Below are positions 16,130 through 21,818 of a stretch of 24,048 nucleotides of DNA, piece after piece; position 1 is the stretch's first letter, and every line of letters begins with the position of its first letter. The notes beneath the pieces are model-generated. The model ran no database searches and was not told the DNA's origin. It was given only the letters and a program-made list of their open reading frames with translations. The stretch comes from Desulfobulbaceae bacterium. GTDB lineage: Bacteria; Desulfobacterota; Desulfobulbia; Desulfobulbales; Desulfobulbaceae. A program made the translations under genes and the position numbers. Location: the NCBI GenBank assembly GCA_026986885.1, contig JALSNT010000634.1:1-24048 (forward strand). Direction: 5' to 3'.

Positions 16130-16458
16130 AGTACCTCATCTTGGATGGTGCCGCTACAGCAGGAGATGTTACTTGCGCGGCATGTTGTGATTAAAGGGTG
16201 TATGTTAGCAGCCCACCATTTTTTCTCCAGCCAAAATTGAGCGTTTCACCCAATCTGCAAATAAAAAAAGATAAATGATTAGCAATGATTTCTTTTAAAA
16301 GTGTTGCAGATGCGGTGAAACCCTACGGGATTTATAGGTCCAGCATATTTTTCTGCGGTGGATTTTTTTTCATGGGTGGAATATCCTGCCCGTGAAAAAG
16401 GTAACTGCTCACGTTAATAAAAATAGAAAATTATTGCCCCTGTGAGGAACTATAAAAA
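16130..16458. other. Divergent intergenic region between cutA and coaX
   Basis: This 329-base gap must hold the control regions of both divergent genes. I find no ORF that looks real and no tRNA. It contains a long imperfect inverted repeat (16241-16323, listed separately). Nearer coaX, at about 16370-16394, a hairpin can form between CATGGG and CCCGTG (with G-T pairs), and at 16391-16413 CGTGA can instead pair with TCACG, so the two structures exclude each other. AGGAAC precedes coaX as a ribosome-binding site. I could not pick a convincing promoter for either gene. Confidence 0.5.
16241..16323. repeat. Long imperfect inverted repeat upstream of coaX
   Basis: The left arm (16243-16260) and the right arm (16304-16321) are complementary at 16 of 18 positions; the arms share TTTCACC...ATCTGCAA and its complement. 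They enclose a 43-base, very AT-rich loop. The structure could fold in RNA on either strand or mark a small non-autonomous element. Confidence 0.6.
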
Positions 16459-17244
16459 ATGCTGCTTGCCGTAGATGTTGGTAATTCACATACCGTTGCC
16501 GGGGTTTTTCAGGACAATAATCTTGTTGCCCACTGGCGTCTGACCTCTGACCGGGACCGTACCGCCGACGAACTTGCCATCCGTTACCATGCCCTGTTCC
16601 AGTTGGCCGGTATATCACCTGAACAGATAAACGGTTTTATTGTTTCCTCGGTTGTACCTGCGCTGGAGTCTGTCTGGATCGGATATGCGGAAAAATATTT
16701 CGGCGATCAACTGCGCGGTAAACCATTTGTCGTCTCCCATCTCAGCGATACGGGAATCTCCGTAATAACAAAACACCCATCAGAGGTGGGTGCCGACCGC
16801 ATTGTCAACAGTGTCGCTGCCTGGGAGATGTTTCAGGATAATCTCATTGTTGTTGACTTTGGCACCGCCATTACCTTTGACTGTGTTAATAACCGACGCC
16901 AGTACCTTGGCGGTACCATTCACCCTGGTATTGGTATTTCCCTTGATGCCCTTGCCGGTCGTACCGCCAAATTACCGAGGGTTTCCATTGATTGCCCGCC
17001 CAGACAGATCATCGGCACCACCACTGTTGCCGCCATCCATTCGGGCATGCTTTACGGTTTTGGCGGCCTGGTTGACCGGATGGTGCAATTATTAGGTAAC
17101 GAAATGGCCCCGAACAAACGGATAAAAACCGTGGCCACCGGCGGCATGGCCAGGCTTATCCAGCCTTATGCCAGAACCATTGATGCTGTCAATCCACTGC
17201 TGACGCTGGAAGGATTACAGTTGATTCATGCAAGAAACCACTGA
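16459..17244 (+). CDS. coaX: Type III pantothenate kinase
   Basis: CoaX phosphorylates pantothenate in the first step of coenzyme A synthesis and, unlike CoaA, is not inhibited by CoA. The 261-residue protein belongs to the ASKHA fold: DVGNSHT at residues 6-12 (phosphate loop), the pantothenate-binding GADRIVNS at 111-118, VVDFGTAITFD at 131-141 with the catalytic aspartate at D133, and GGTIHPGIGIS. Length matches the family (about 255-265). An AGGA site lies ten bases before the ATG. It overlaps the next gene, an LD-carboxypeptidase, by 17 bases, which points to one transcript. In many bacteria coaX is paired with birA; that partner is not seen here. Confidence 0.95.
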   Translation: MLLAVDVGNSHTVAGVFQDNNLVAHWRLTSDRDRTADELAIRYHALFQLAGISPEQINGFIVSSVVPALESVWIGYAEKYFGDQLRGKPFVVSHLSDTGISVITKHPSEVGADRIVNSVAAWEMFQDNLIVVDFGTAITFDCVNNRRQYLGGTIHPGIGISLDALAGRTAKLPRVSIDCPPRQIIGTTTVAAIHSGMLYGFGGLVDRMVQLLGNEMAPNKRIKTVATGGMARLIQPYARTIDAVNPLLTLEGLQLIHARNH

Positions 17245-18247
17245 TCATAACCGATATTTTCGGGACACACCCCTGCTGCCACCCCCTGTTTATCCGGGAG
17301 ATACCATTGGTCTGTTCTGTCCGGCCGGGCCGATACGCAACAAAAAACATGTGCAACAGGGAATAGATTGTTTACGGGCAGAGGGCTTCAACATTAAAAT
17401 AACAGGCAGCCTGCACGCAGTAGATGACCCGCTGGTATATCTTGCCGCCTCCGACGATAAAAGGGCCCGTGATTTCAGTACACTCCGGCAGGATGAAGAT
17501 GTCAAGGCACTGATGGCCATACGCGGCGGTTTCGGTTGTCTGCGTTTGCTGGAGCAAATCGATTTTGCCGGCCTGCGCCGACAGCCTAAACTGCTGATAG
17601 GCTTTAGCGATGTTACTACCCTGCTGGCGGCAAATTTCAAAAAAAACGGCATGATAGGACTACATGGCCCGGTGGTGTCCACCCTCAGGCGTATGGATTT
17701 GCCATCCAGGCAAAGGCTTTTTGCCCTCATGGCAGGAAACTACCTCCCCTTCCCCGCTGACTTTACAAAAAATACGATAAAAATCCTGCGGCCGGGAAAG
17801 GGAAAAGGACGGTTGATCGTCGGCAACCTGACCACCCTTGTTCACCTGATCGGCACTCCCTATGAACCGATATTTAACAACAGAATCCTGGTTATTGAAG
17901 ATACCGGCGAACCCCTGTACCGGCTTGACCGGATGTTGACCCAGCTCGCCTGTTGCGGAAAACTACAACAGTTATCCGGCCTGATCGCCGGCTCCTTTGA
18001 CAATGGCAGGGGCACGGAAATTGCTCCGGAGGAGTACGACCGGCTCTTTGAGCGCATTATGGAATTAACGGCAGGTTATGATTACCCGGTCTGGGGAAAT
18101 TTCCCTGTCGGCCACACCAATACCAATTTTGCCCTGCCCTACGGTATGGATGCAACCATGAGCGCAACAGGAGAACTGCGGCTGCAACCGGCACAGGCGC
18201 CAACCAACAAGGACCTAAATTCAGAAAGGAAGCATCACCATGATTAA
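17228..18247 (+). CDS. ldcA: LD-carboxypeptidase (peptidase family S66)
   Basis: The family cleaves the bond between meso-diaminopimelate and terminal D-alanine in cytoplasmic tetrapeptides during peptidoglycan recycling. The 339-residue protein has the three S66 signatures with a full Ser-Glu-His triad: S127 in LIGFSDVT, E224 in LVIEDTGEP and H296 in FPVGHTNTN. The RGGFG motif (about 99-103) and HGPV (146-149) are also present. No signal peptide is visible, in line with a cytoplasmic enzyme. Some S66 members instead give resistance to microcin C7 (MccF) and cannot be separated with certainty by eye. The ATG lies inside the end of coaX, and its own end overlaps the next gene by eight bases. 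Confidence 0.9.
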   Translation: MQETTDHNRYFRDTPLLPPPVYPGDTIGLFCPAGPIRNKKHVQQGIDCLRAEGFNIKITGSLHAVDDPLVYLAASDDKRARDFSTLRQDEDVKALMAIRGGFGCLRLLEQIDFAGLRRQPKLLIGFSDVTTLLAANFKKNGMIGLHGPVVSTLRRMDLPSRQRLFALMAGNYLPFPADFTKNTIKILRPGKGKGRLIVGNLTTLVHLIGTPYEPIFNNRILVIEDTGEPLYRLDRMLTQLACCGKLQQLSGLIAGSFDNGRGTEIAPEEYDRLFERIMELTAGYDYPVWGNFPVGHTNTNFALPYGMDATMSATGELRLQPAQAPTNKDLNSERKHHHD

Positions 18248-18887
18248 ACGATATCTGCTGACGTTTCTTGCGTTTAGTCTGCTGGTTATCGGCTATCTGC
18301 TGACATTGCTGCCCTTACAGACAGTTCGCTCCGACCTGGCCACCGGCACCTATATCAAGGCCCTGCTGATCTGGGGCGTACTGGTTGCGCTTTCCTTTGT
18401 CCCCGCGGTTTCCAGGACCATCAAAAAAATATGGGTGTTCCCGGGCAGCGGTGAACCCGTACCGGAAAAGGATCTGCGTGCGGTTTTGCTGGCGATCAAC
18501 ACCATGAATGTACCGATCCGGGTGACGGAGAAGAGAAAACGCATGCTTGTGGGCTGGCGGTATGATGATCCGCAGTGGTGTGAACGTATGGTTGCGGCTG
18601 GTTTGTCCCGAATTTACGAACTGCGTCTGAAATTTAATGCCAAAACACGCACGGTGACGGTTGTTGACAGGTATCGCCGGGTCAATTTCGATCTTTGCCC
18701 GGTACGGGTGAAAACCGGAATCCTTGCCCTGCCCCGCCCCCTGTTCCTGCTCAAAAAAGGCAGGGGAATAAGCACCTACAGGCAGATGAACCCGGCAGAT
18801 TTTCATTTTAAACCAACGGAAATCAAGGCGCCCCTGACGGCAACCATTCTTGCCCACGGCTGGAACGTACAGTTTGCCCTGTTTTAG
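18240..18887 (+). CDS. Two-pass membrane protein of unknown function
   Basis: I do not recognise this 215-residue protein. It has two N-terminal hydrophobic segments (about residues 4-27 and 39-57) separated by a short polar loop, then a basic soluble domain of about 155 residues with many Arg, Lys and Val residues in an alternating pattern suggesting beta strands. The soluble part includes TYRQMNPADFHFKP near the C-terminus. By the positive-inside rule, the large domain probably lies in the cytoplasm. A GGAAG site precedes the ATG, and the gene overlaps the end of ldcA by eight bases. The last 26 bases, which encode its final eight residues and stop, are partly repeated 1.2 kb downstream at the end of gmhB. 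Confidence 0.8.
   Translation: MIKRYLLTFLAFSLLVIGYLLTLLPLQTVRSDLATGTYIKALLIWGVLVALSFVPAVSRTIKKIWVFPGSGEPVPEKDLRAVLLAINTMNVPIRVTEKRKRMLVGWRYDDPQWCERMVAAGLSRIYELRLKFNAKTRTVTVVDRYRRVNFDLCPVRVKTGILALPRPLFLLKKGRGISTYRQMNPADFHFKPTEIKAPLTATILAHGWNVQFALF
18861..18886. repeat. Left copy of the direct repeat flanking the toxin-antitoxin cassette
   Basis: TGGAACGTACAG leads into the shared core TACAGTTTGCCCTGTTTTA (core at 18868-18886). The repeat forms the end of the membrane-protein gene. The second copy, at 20037-20066, has four extra bases (TATA) before the core but is otherwise the same. Confidence 0.85.
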
Positions 18888-18916
18888 AGCGGCCTGCTGC
18901 TCTCATTCCTTTAAGC

Positions 18917-19057
18917 TCATTTCACGGCCGGTCTTTCTGTAATTTCTTTAAAAGTTGTTCCGGTTTTATGCATGTCAACCCTGGTGGCAGCAGTAATCCG
19001 TGCATTGACTTCAGCTGCTACGATATCATGCCATCTAACACGGAATATCTTTGTCAT
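18917..19057 (-). CDS. Possible 46-residue protein after the zeta toxin
   Basis: An open frame from an ATG at 19057, overlapping the last 23 bases of the toxin gene in another frame. It encodes MTKIFRVRWHDIVAAEV, then NARITAATRVDMHKT and GTTFKEITERPAVK. Composition looks like a real protein (mixed charged and hydrophobic residues, amphipathic helix). There is no clear ribosome-binding site, but translation could be coupled to the toxin by the overlap. It might be a real small partner, or the remnant of a longer gene cut during insertion of the cassette. I do not recognise it. Confidence 0.35.
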   Translation of the reverse strand: MTKIFRVRWHDIVAAEVNARITAATRVDMHKTGTTFKEITERPAVK

Positions 19058-19649
19058 TCCCTGATATCTGACTGGCAATATCTGTAGCCCATGGTGTCAA
19101 CTTGTTATAAACTTTCGCTATCTCACCCTCGACAGTCTTAAAAAGCAGGACAGGATCACAATCAGTTTTTGAATTGTCATAAAAATAAGCTCGGTCAACA
19201 ACAGGCACTGCCTCCAGGCAATGGGCTATTGACCGATAGTATCGATTAATAATTTTTTGAATAGGCACATCGTGCCCACCCTTCATCACCCGCATGGCAA
19301 CTCGTTGCGCATTGATGGTCGGATCGTTTGTGCAAATAAAAAACAGTCGGACAAAAAAACCGGCATCTTTTGCCCGTTGGACAAATTCCAATTTTTCCGG
19401 TATAGAGAATACAGTTTCAAAAGCCATGCTTTTTGATTTCAGCAAACAATCTTCCCGAATTTCCTGGGCATGTCGGGCAGCTTTGATAATTGCGGTGTGA
19501 TCATTCCAGCCACCGAATTTCTCCTGAGCAATGATATCGGGATTGATGTATACGCAACCGTCCATCCATTCATGTCGCAGAAGTTTTTCTGTGATTGTCG
19601 TTTTCCCGGCTCCGTTTGGCCCGGCAACAATAATAAGGGCAGGCTTCAT
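19035..19649 (-). CDS. Zeta-toxin-like P-loop kinase
   Basis: A 204-residue ATP-dependent kinase of the zeta toxin/COG4185 type. The P-loop GPNGAGKTT is at residues 10-18, followed by YINPDIIAQEKFGG with the family's conserved NPD, an AFETVFS segment at about 76-82, a VRLFFICTNDP strand and RVAMRVMKGGHDVP, typical of this family. Zeta toxins phosphorylate UDP-N-acetylglucosamine and block cell-wall synthesis; that substrate is only inferred here. The ATG overlaps the stop of the upstream 64-residue ORF in ATGA, as expected for an antitoxin-toxin pair. The gene is less G+C-rich than the flanking LPS and ldcA genes by eye. The cassette is bounded by direct repeats, suggesting recent acquisition. 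Confidence 0.85.
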   Translation of the reverse strand: MKPALIIVAGPNGAGKTTITEKLLRHEWMDGCVYINPDIIAQEKFGGWNDHTAIIKAARHAQEIREDCLLKSKSMAFETVFSIPEKLEFVQRAKDAGFFVRLFFICTNDPTINAQRVAMRVMKGGHDVPIQKIINRYYRSIAHCLEAVPVVDRAYFYDNSKTDCDPVLLFKTVEGEIAKVYNKLTPWATDIASQISGNDKDIPC

Positions 19650-19840
19650 TGTGACTTTTCCTGTTGCAGGCTTTTAAGCTGGCCGGTAACCGCAAGATGA
19701 ACTTTCTTAAAGTGCTCCTCAAGCATCCTCTTTTTTTGCTCTCTTGCTGTTTTTCCTGCTTCCTTAATCAAAGCGGCAAGACTCTCTTCTCCTGGTTCAG
19801 GCACAACTCCGGATTCTGATTTATTTTTGTCTATATTCAT
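19646..19840 (-). CDS. Antitoxin-like small protein upstream of the zeta toxin
   Basis: A 64-residue charged protein with an acidic, probably flexible N-terminus and a C-terminal helix rich in Lys, Glu and Gln (about residues 28-62). It has no recognisable DNA-binding motif and is shorter than the classical epsilon antitoxin. Its role is inferred from position: it overlaps the toxin start by four bases (ATGA) and precedes it, the order seen in most toxin-antitoxin operons. A good AGGTGG ribosome-binding site lies just before its ATG, unlike the other ORFs in the cassette. If it is the antitoxin, strong translation relative to the coupled toxin would fit. Confidence 0.7.
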   Translation of the reverse strand: MNIDKNKSESGVVPEPGEESLAALIKEAGKTAREQKKRMLEEHFKKVHLAVTGQLKSLQQEKSQ

Positions 19841-19941
19841 ATTCCCACCTGATTTTGTTCTTCTGATAACATTTGGTCACCAATTAACAATAGAAGCGCC
19901 TCCAGCTCATCATCAGCAAGTGTTTTATGACAAAGACCCAT
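19837..19941 (-). CDS. Possible 34-residue leader ORF of the toxin-antitoxin operon
   Basis: From an ATG at 19941 the frame encodes MGLCHKTLADDELEALLLLI and then GDQMLSEEQNQVGI, ending in TGA that overlaps the antitoxin ATG (ATGA). The peptide is acidic with a Leu-rich helix. There is no good ribosome-binding site, and an in-frame stop lies just upstream, so no longer start is available. It could be a translated leader, a small regulator or chance; the ATGA junction is the main support. Confidence 0.35.
   Translation of the reverse strand: MGLCHKTLADDELEALLLLIGDQMLSEEQNQVGI
19845..19850 (-). promoter_or_regulatory. Ribosome-binding site of the antitoxin-like ORF
   Basis: AGGTGG lies four bases before the ATG at 19840. 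It also falls within the last codons of the 34-residue ORF. Confidence 0.65.
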
Positions 19942-19999
19942 TTTTTTAATTGAGCGTGCCCGGTTTCCTCACTCCGATTGTTGATTGTCCCGCTCGCTA

Positions 20000-20028
20000 A
20001 TTAAAATTATGGACTTTAGTTGATTCAA
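20000..20028 (-). promoter_or_regulatory. Sigma70-like promoter of the toxin-antitoxin cassette
   Basis: On the minus strand TTGAAT (20028-20023) and TTTAAT (20005-20000) are spaced by exactly 17 bases, matching consensus at four and five of six positions. It lies just inside the right-hand direct repeat, so the cassette carries its own promoter. Transcription would start near 19993, about 50 bases before the 34-codon ORF. Confidence 0.5.
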
Positions 20029-20036
20029 TATGAAAA

Positions 20037-20066
20037 TGGAACGTATATACAGTTTGCCCTGTTTTA
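20037..20066. repeat. Right copy of the direct repeat flanking the toxin-antitoxin cassette
   Basis: TGGAACGTATA is followed by TATACAG and the rest of the shared 19-base core TACAGTTTGCCCTGTTTTA (20048-20066). Read on the minus strand, the repeat contains the stop codon of gmhB. In the plus direction it would still encode QFALF and a stop, like the end of the membrane-protein gene. Confidence 0.85.
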
Positions 20067-20696
20067 ACATCCTGAATTTGAGCCTTTCCTGAATTGTGCG
20101 ATTCTGTTGATGATCCAGGCAGCGGCATCCGGCAAATCTGCGGCCACATGGGCAGGCTGTACCTGTTGCTCCCTGCCGATATATTCCAGATCACCCCGCC
20201 CGTAACCGGTCAGTACCAGTATGGGAACAGCTCCGGCCCGCACGCCGCATTGCAAATCCGACCAGCGGTCGCCGACCATATATGAGCGGCCGAGATCAAG
20301 CCCCAGCTCTTCTGCCGCCTGCTTAAGAAGTCCGGTACCCGGTTTGCGGCAGCCGCAGTTCTGCTTTTTAAAGCGTTCAACCCTGGCATCCGGATGGTGC
20401 GGGCACCAGTACAACCCGTCAATATGTGCGCCGGCGGCAGCCAGCAGCCGGTTCATTTTATCATGGACCTGGTGTAGTAATTCTTCCGGGAAATATCCCC
20501 GGGCCAGCCCGGACTGGTTACTGACGACAACTACCGGAATATCTTCCCGGTTAAGACGGGCAATTGCCTCGGCCGCGCCCGCAAGCATCTGAAACCGGGA
20601 AATATGGTTGATATAACCCATCTGTTCGTTGATGGTGCCGTCCCGGTCAAGGAATACGGCCGCCTTTTTTTTATTTTTTCCGTTCCGGTCGGACAT
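20064..20696 (-). CDS. gmhB: D-glycero-beta-D-manno-heptose 1,7-bisphosphate 7-phosphatase
   Basis: GmhB removes the 7-phosphate from heptose 1,7-bisphosphate during synthesis of ADP-heptose for the LPS inner core. The 210-residue protein has HAD motif I FLDRDGTINE (D17 and D19), VVVVSNQSGLARG (motif II), the zinc-binding set C98, H100, C114 and C116 (CPHH...CGC), KPGTGLL, and MVGDRWSDLQ. All fit the family, which is usually about 180-190 residues; the excess is an N-terminal Lys/Asn run and a C-terminal tail. The stop codon lies inside the direct repeat that bounds the toxin-antitoxin cassette. An AT-rich repeat directly precedes the ATG, with no clear ribosome-binding site. waaF lies upstream, 54 bases away. 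Confidence 0.92.
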   Translation of the reverse strand: MSDRNGKNKKKAAVFLDRDGTINEQMGYINHISRFQMLAGAAEAIARLNREDIPVVVVSNQSGLARGYFPEELLHQVHDKMNRLLAAAGAHIDGLYWCPHHPDARVERFKKQNCGCRKPGTGLLKQAAEELGLDLGRSYMVGDRWSDLQCGVRAGAVPILVLTGYGRGDLEYIGREQQVQPAHVAADLPDAAAWIINRIAQFRKGSNSGC

Positions 20697-20727
20697 TTTT
20701 TGTATTTTTTGTATTTTTTATATTTTT
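20697..20727 (-). repeat. A-rich tandem repeat directly before gmhB
   Basis: On the coding strand TACAAAAAA is repeated twice and followed by a similar third unit, ending at the ATG. A second A-rich run lies just inside gmhB, encoding the N-terminal KNKKK. Such a tract between start codon and any ribosome-binding site could influence translation and could vary in length. Confidence 0.6.
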
Positions 20728-20750
20728 GATTTACAGATGGGGCGAAACGA

Positions 20751-21818
20751 TCAATTCAGGTGATAATATTGATCAATTAACCGCTTAACTGCCTGGTAGA
20801 CTTCTTTGGCTGAAATCTGCCGCATACAGGAAAAATGCTTTTCCGGACAATGGGTCTTTTTGCAGGGACTGCACGCCAGGGATTTACGCAGTACCACGGC
20901 CCGGTCACTGTACGGACCGGTGGCAATATGATCGGTGGAGCCGAAAATAGCGGCGGTTGGCGTGTGCAGGGCCGCGGCAACATGCATAAGGCCGGAGTCA
21001 TTGGTGACAAAGGCATCACAGCAGCCAATATAGGCAATGGCTGTGGCCAGGTCGGTCTTGCCGGTCAGATCAAGGACCTGTTGCGGCCTGGAGGCAGCCC
21101 GGCAAATAGTTGCTGCGGCCGTATTATCTGCAACAGTACCGAAAATCAGAAGCAGACAATCCATTTTACCGGTAAGTATCGCTGCCAGCTCGGCAAATTT
21201 TTCAGGCGGCCAGCGTTTAGCCGGTCCATAGGCGGCACCGGGATTAAGGCCCACCACCGGCACCCTGCCCTGTCCGGGGAAAAGATCAGCCAGAGCGTTG
21301 CGCGCGGTCAATAACCGTTCTGGAGCAACAAACAGTTCAAGCTGGTCTTCGCCGATATCAAGTCCCAGTCCGGTCAGCATCTGCTGGTAATAATGCACCT
21401 GATGGCGGCTATCAATATCCGGTTGTTTTCCGACGCCGTGGCTGAGAAGAAATCCTCGACCGTCGGTGGTGTAGCCGCCACGTACCGGAATACGGGCAAG
21501 GGTAGTAATCAGGGCTGCTTCAAAGGCATTTTGCAGTAAAATGGCGGCATCAAACTTTTCCCGGCGCAGATCACGGGCAAGCTGCAGCTTGCCCCTGAGT
21601 CCCCGGTGCCGGCCCTCTTTATCGTAGATGAATATTCTGTCAATATGCGGGCAGGCGCCAAACACATCGCTGACCCAGGGAAGCGCCAGCAGGGTAATTT
21701 CTGCATCTGGAAAGGCGTGACCGATGGAGCGGATTGCCGGAGTGGTCATAACGGCATCACCAATCCAGTTGGTAGACCGGACCAGTAATTTTTCCGGATG
21801 CCGGGGAAAGGAACGCAT
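20751..21818 (-). CDS. waaF: ADP-heptose:LPS heptosyltransferase II
   Basis: WaaF adds the second heptose to the inner core of lipopolysaccharide from ADP-heptose, on the inner face of the cytoplasmic membrane. The 355-residue protein is a GT9-family glycosyltransferase: VRSTNWIGDAVMTTPAIRSI near the start, the NPGAAYGPAKRWPPEKFAEL segment that binds ADP-heptose, and the C-terminal VTNDSGLMHVAAAL and GSTDHIATGPY motifs. The NWIGD phrase favours WaaF over WaaC or WaaQ. A C-terminal CSPCKKTHCPEKHFSCM stretch is cysteine-rich, which is common in WaaF. Its ATG follows the ycaO stop without a gap (TGA-ATG). gmhB, an enzyme that makes part of the substrate, follows downstream. Confidence 0.93.
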   Translation of the reverse strand: MRSFPRHPEKLLVRSTNWIGDAVMTTPAIRSIGHAFPDAEITLLALPWVSDVFGACPHIDRIFIYDKEGRHRGLRGKLQLARDLRREKFDAAILLQNAFEAALITTLARIPVRGGYTTDGRGFLLSHGVGKQPDIDSRHQVHYYQQMLTGLGLDIGEDQLELFVAPERLLTARNALADLFPGQGRVPVVGLNPGAAYGPAKRWPPEKFAELAAILTGKMDCLLLIFGTVADNTAAATICRAASRPQQVLDLTGKTDLATAIAYIGCCDAFVTNDSGLMHVAAALHTPTAAIFGSTDHIATGPYSDRAVVLRKSLACSPCKKTHCPEKHFSCMRQISAKEVYQAVKRLIDQYYHLN

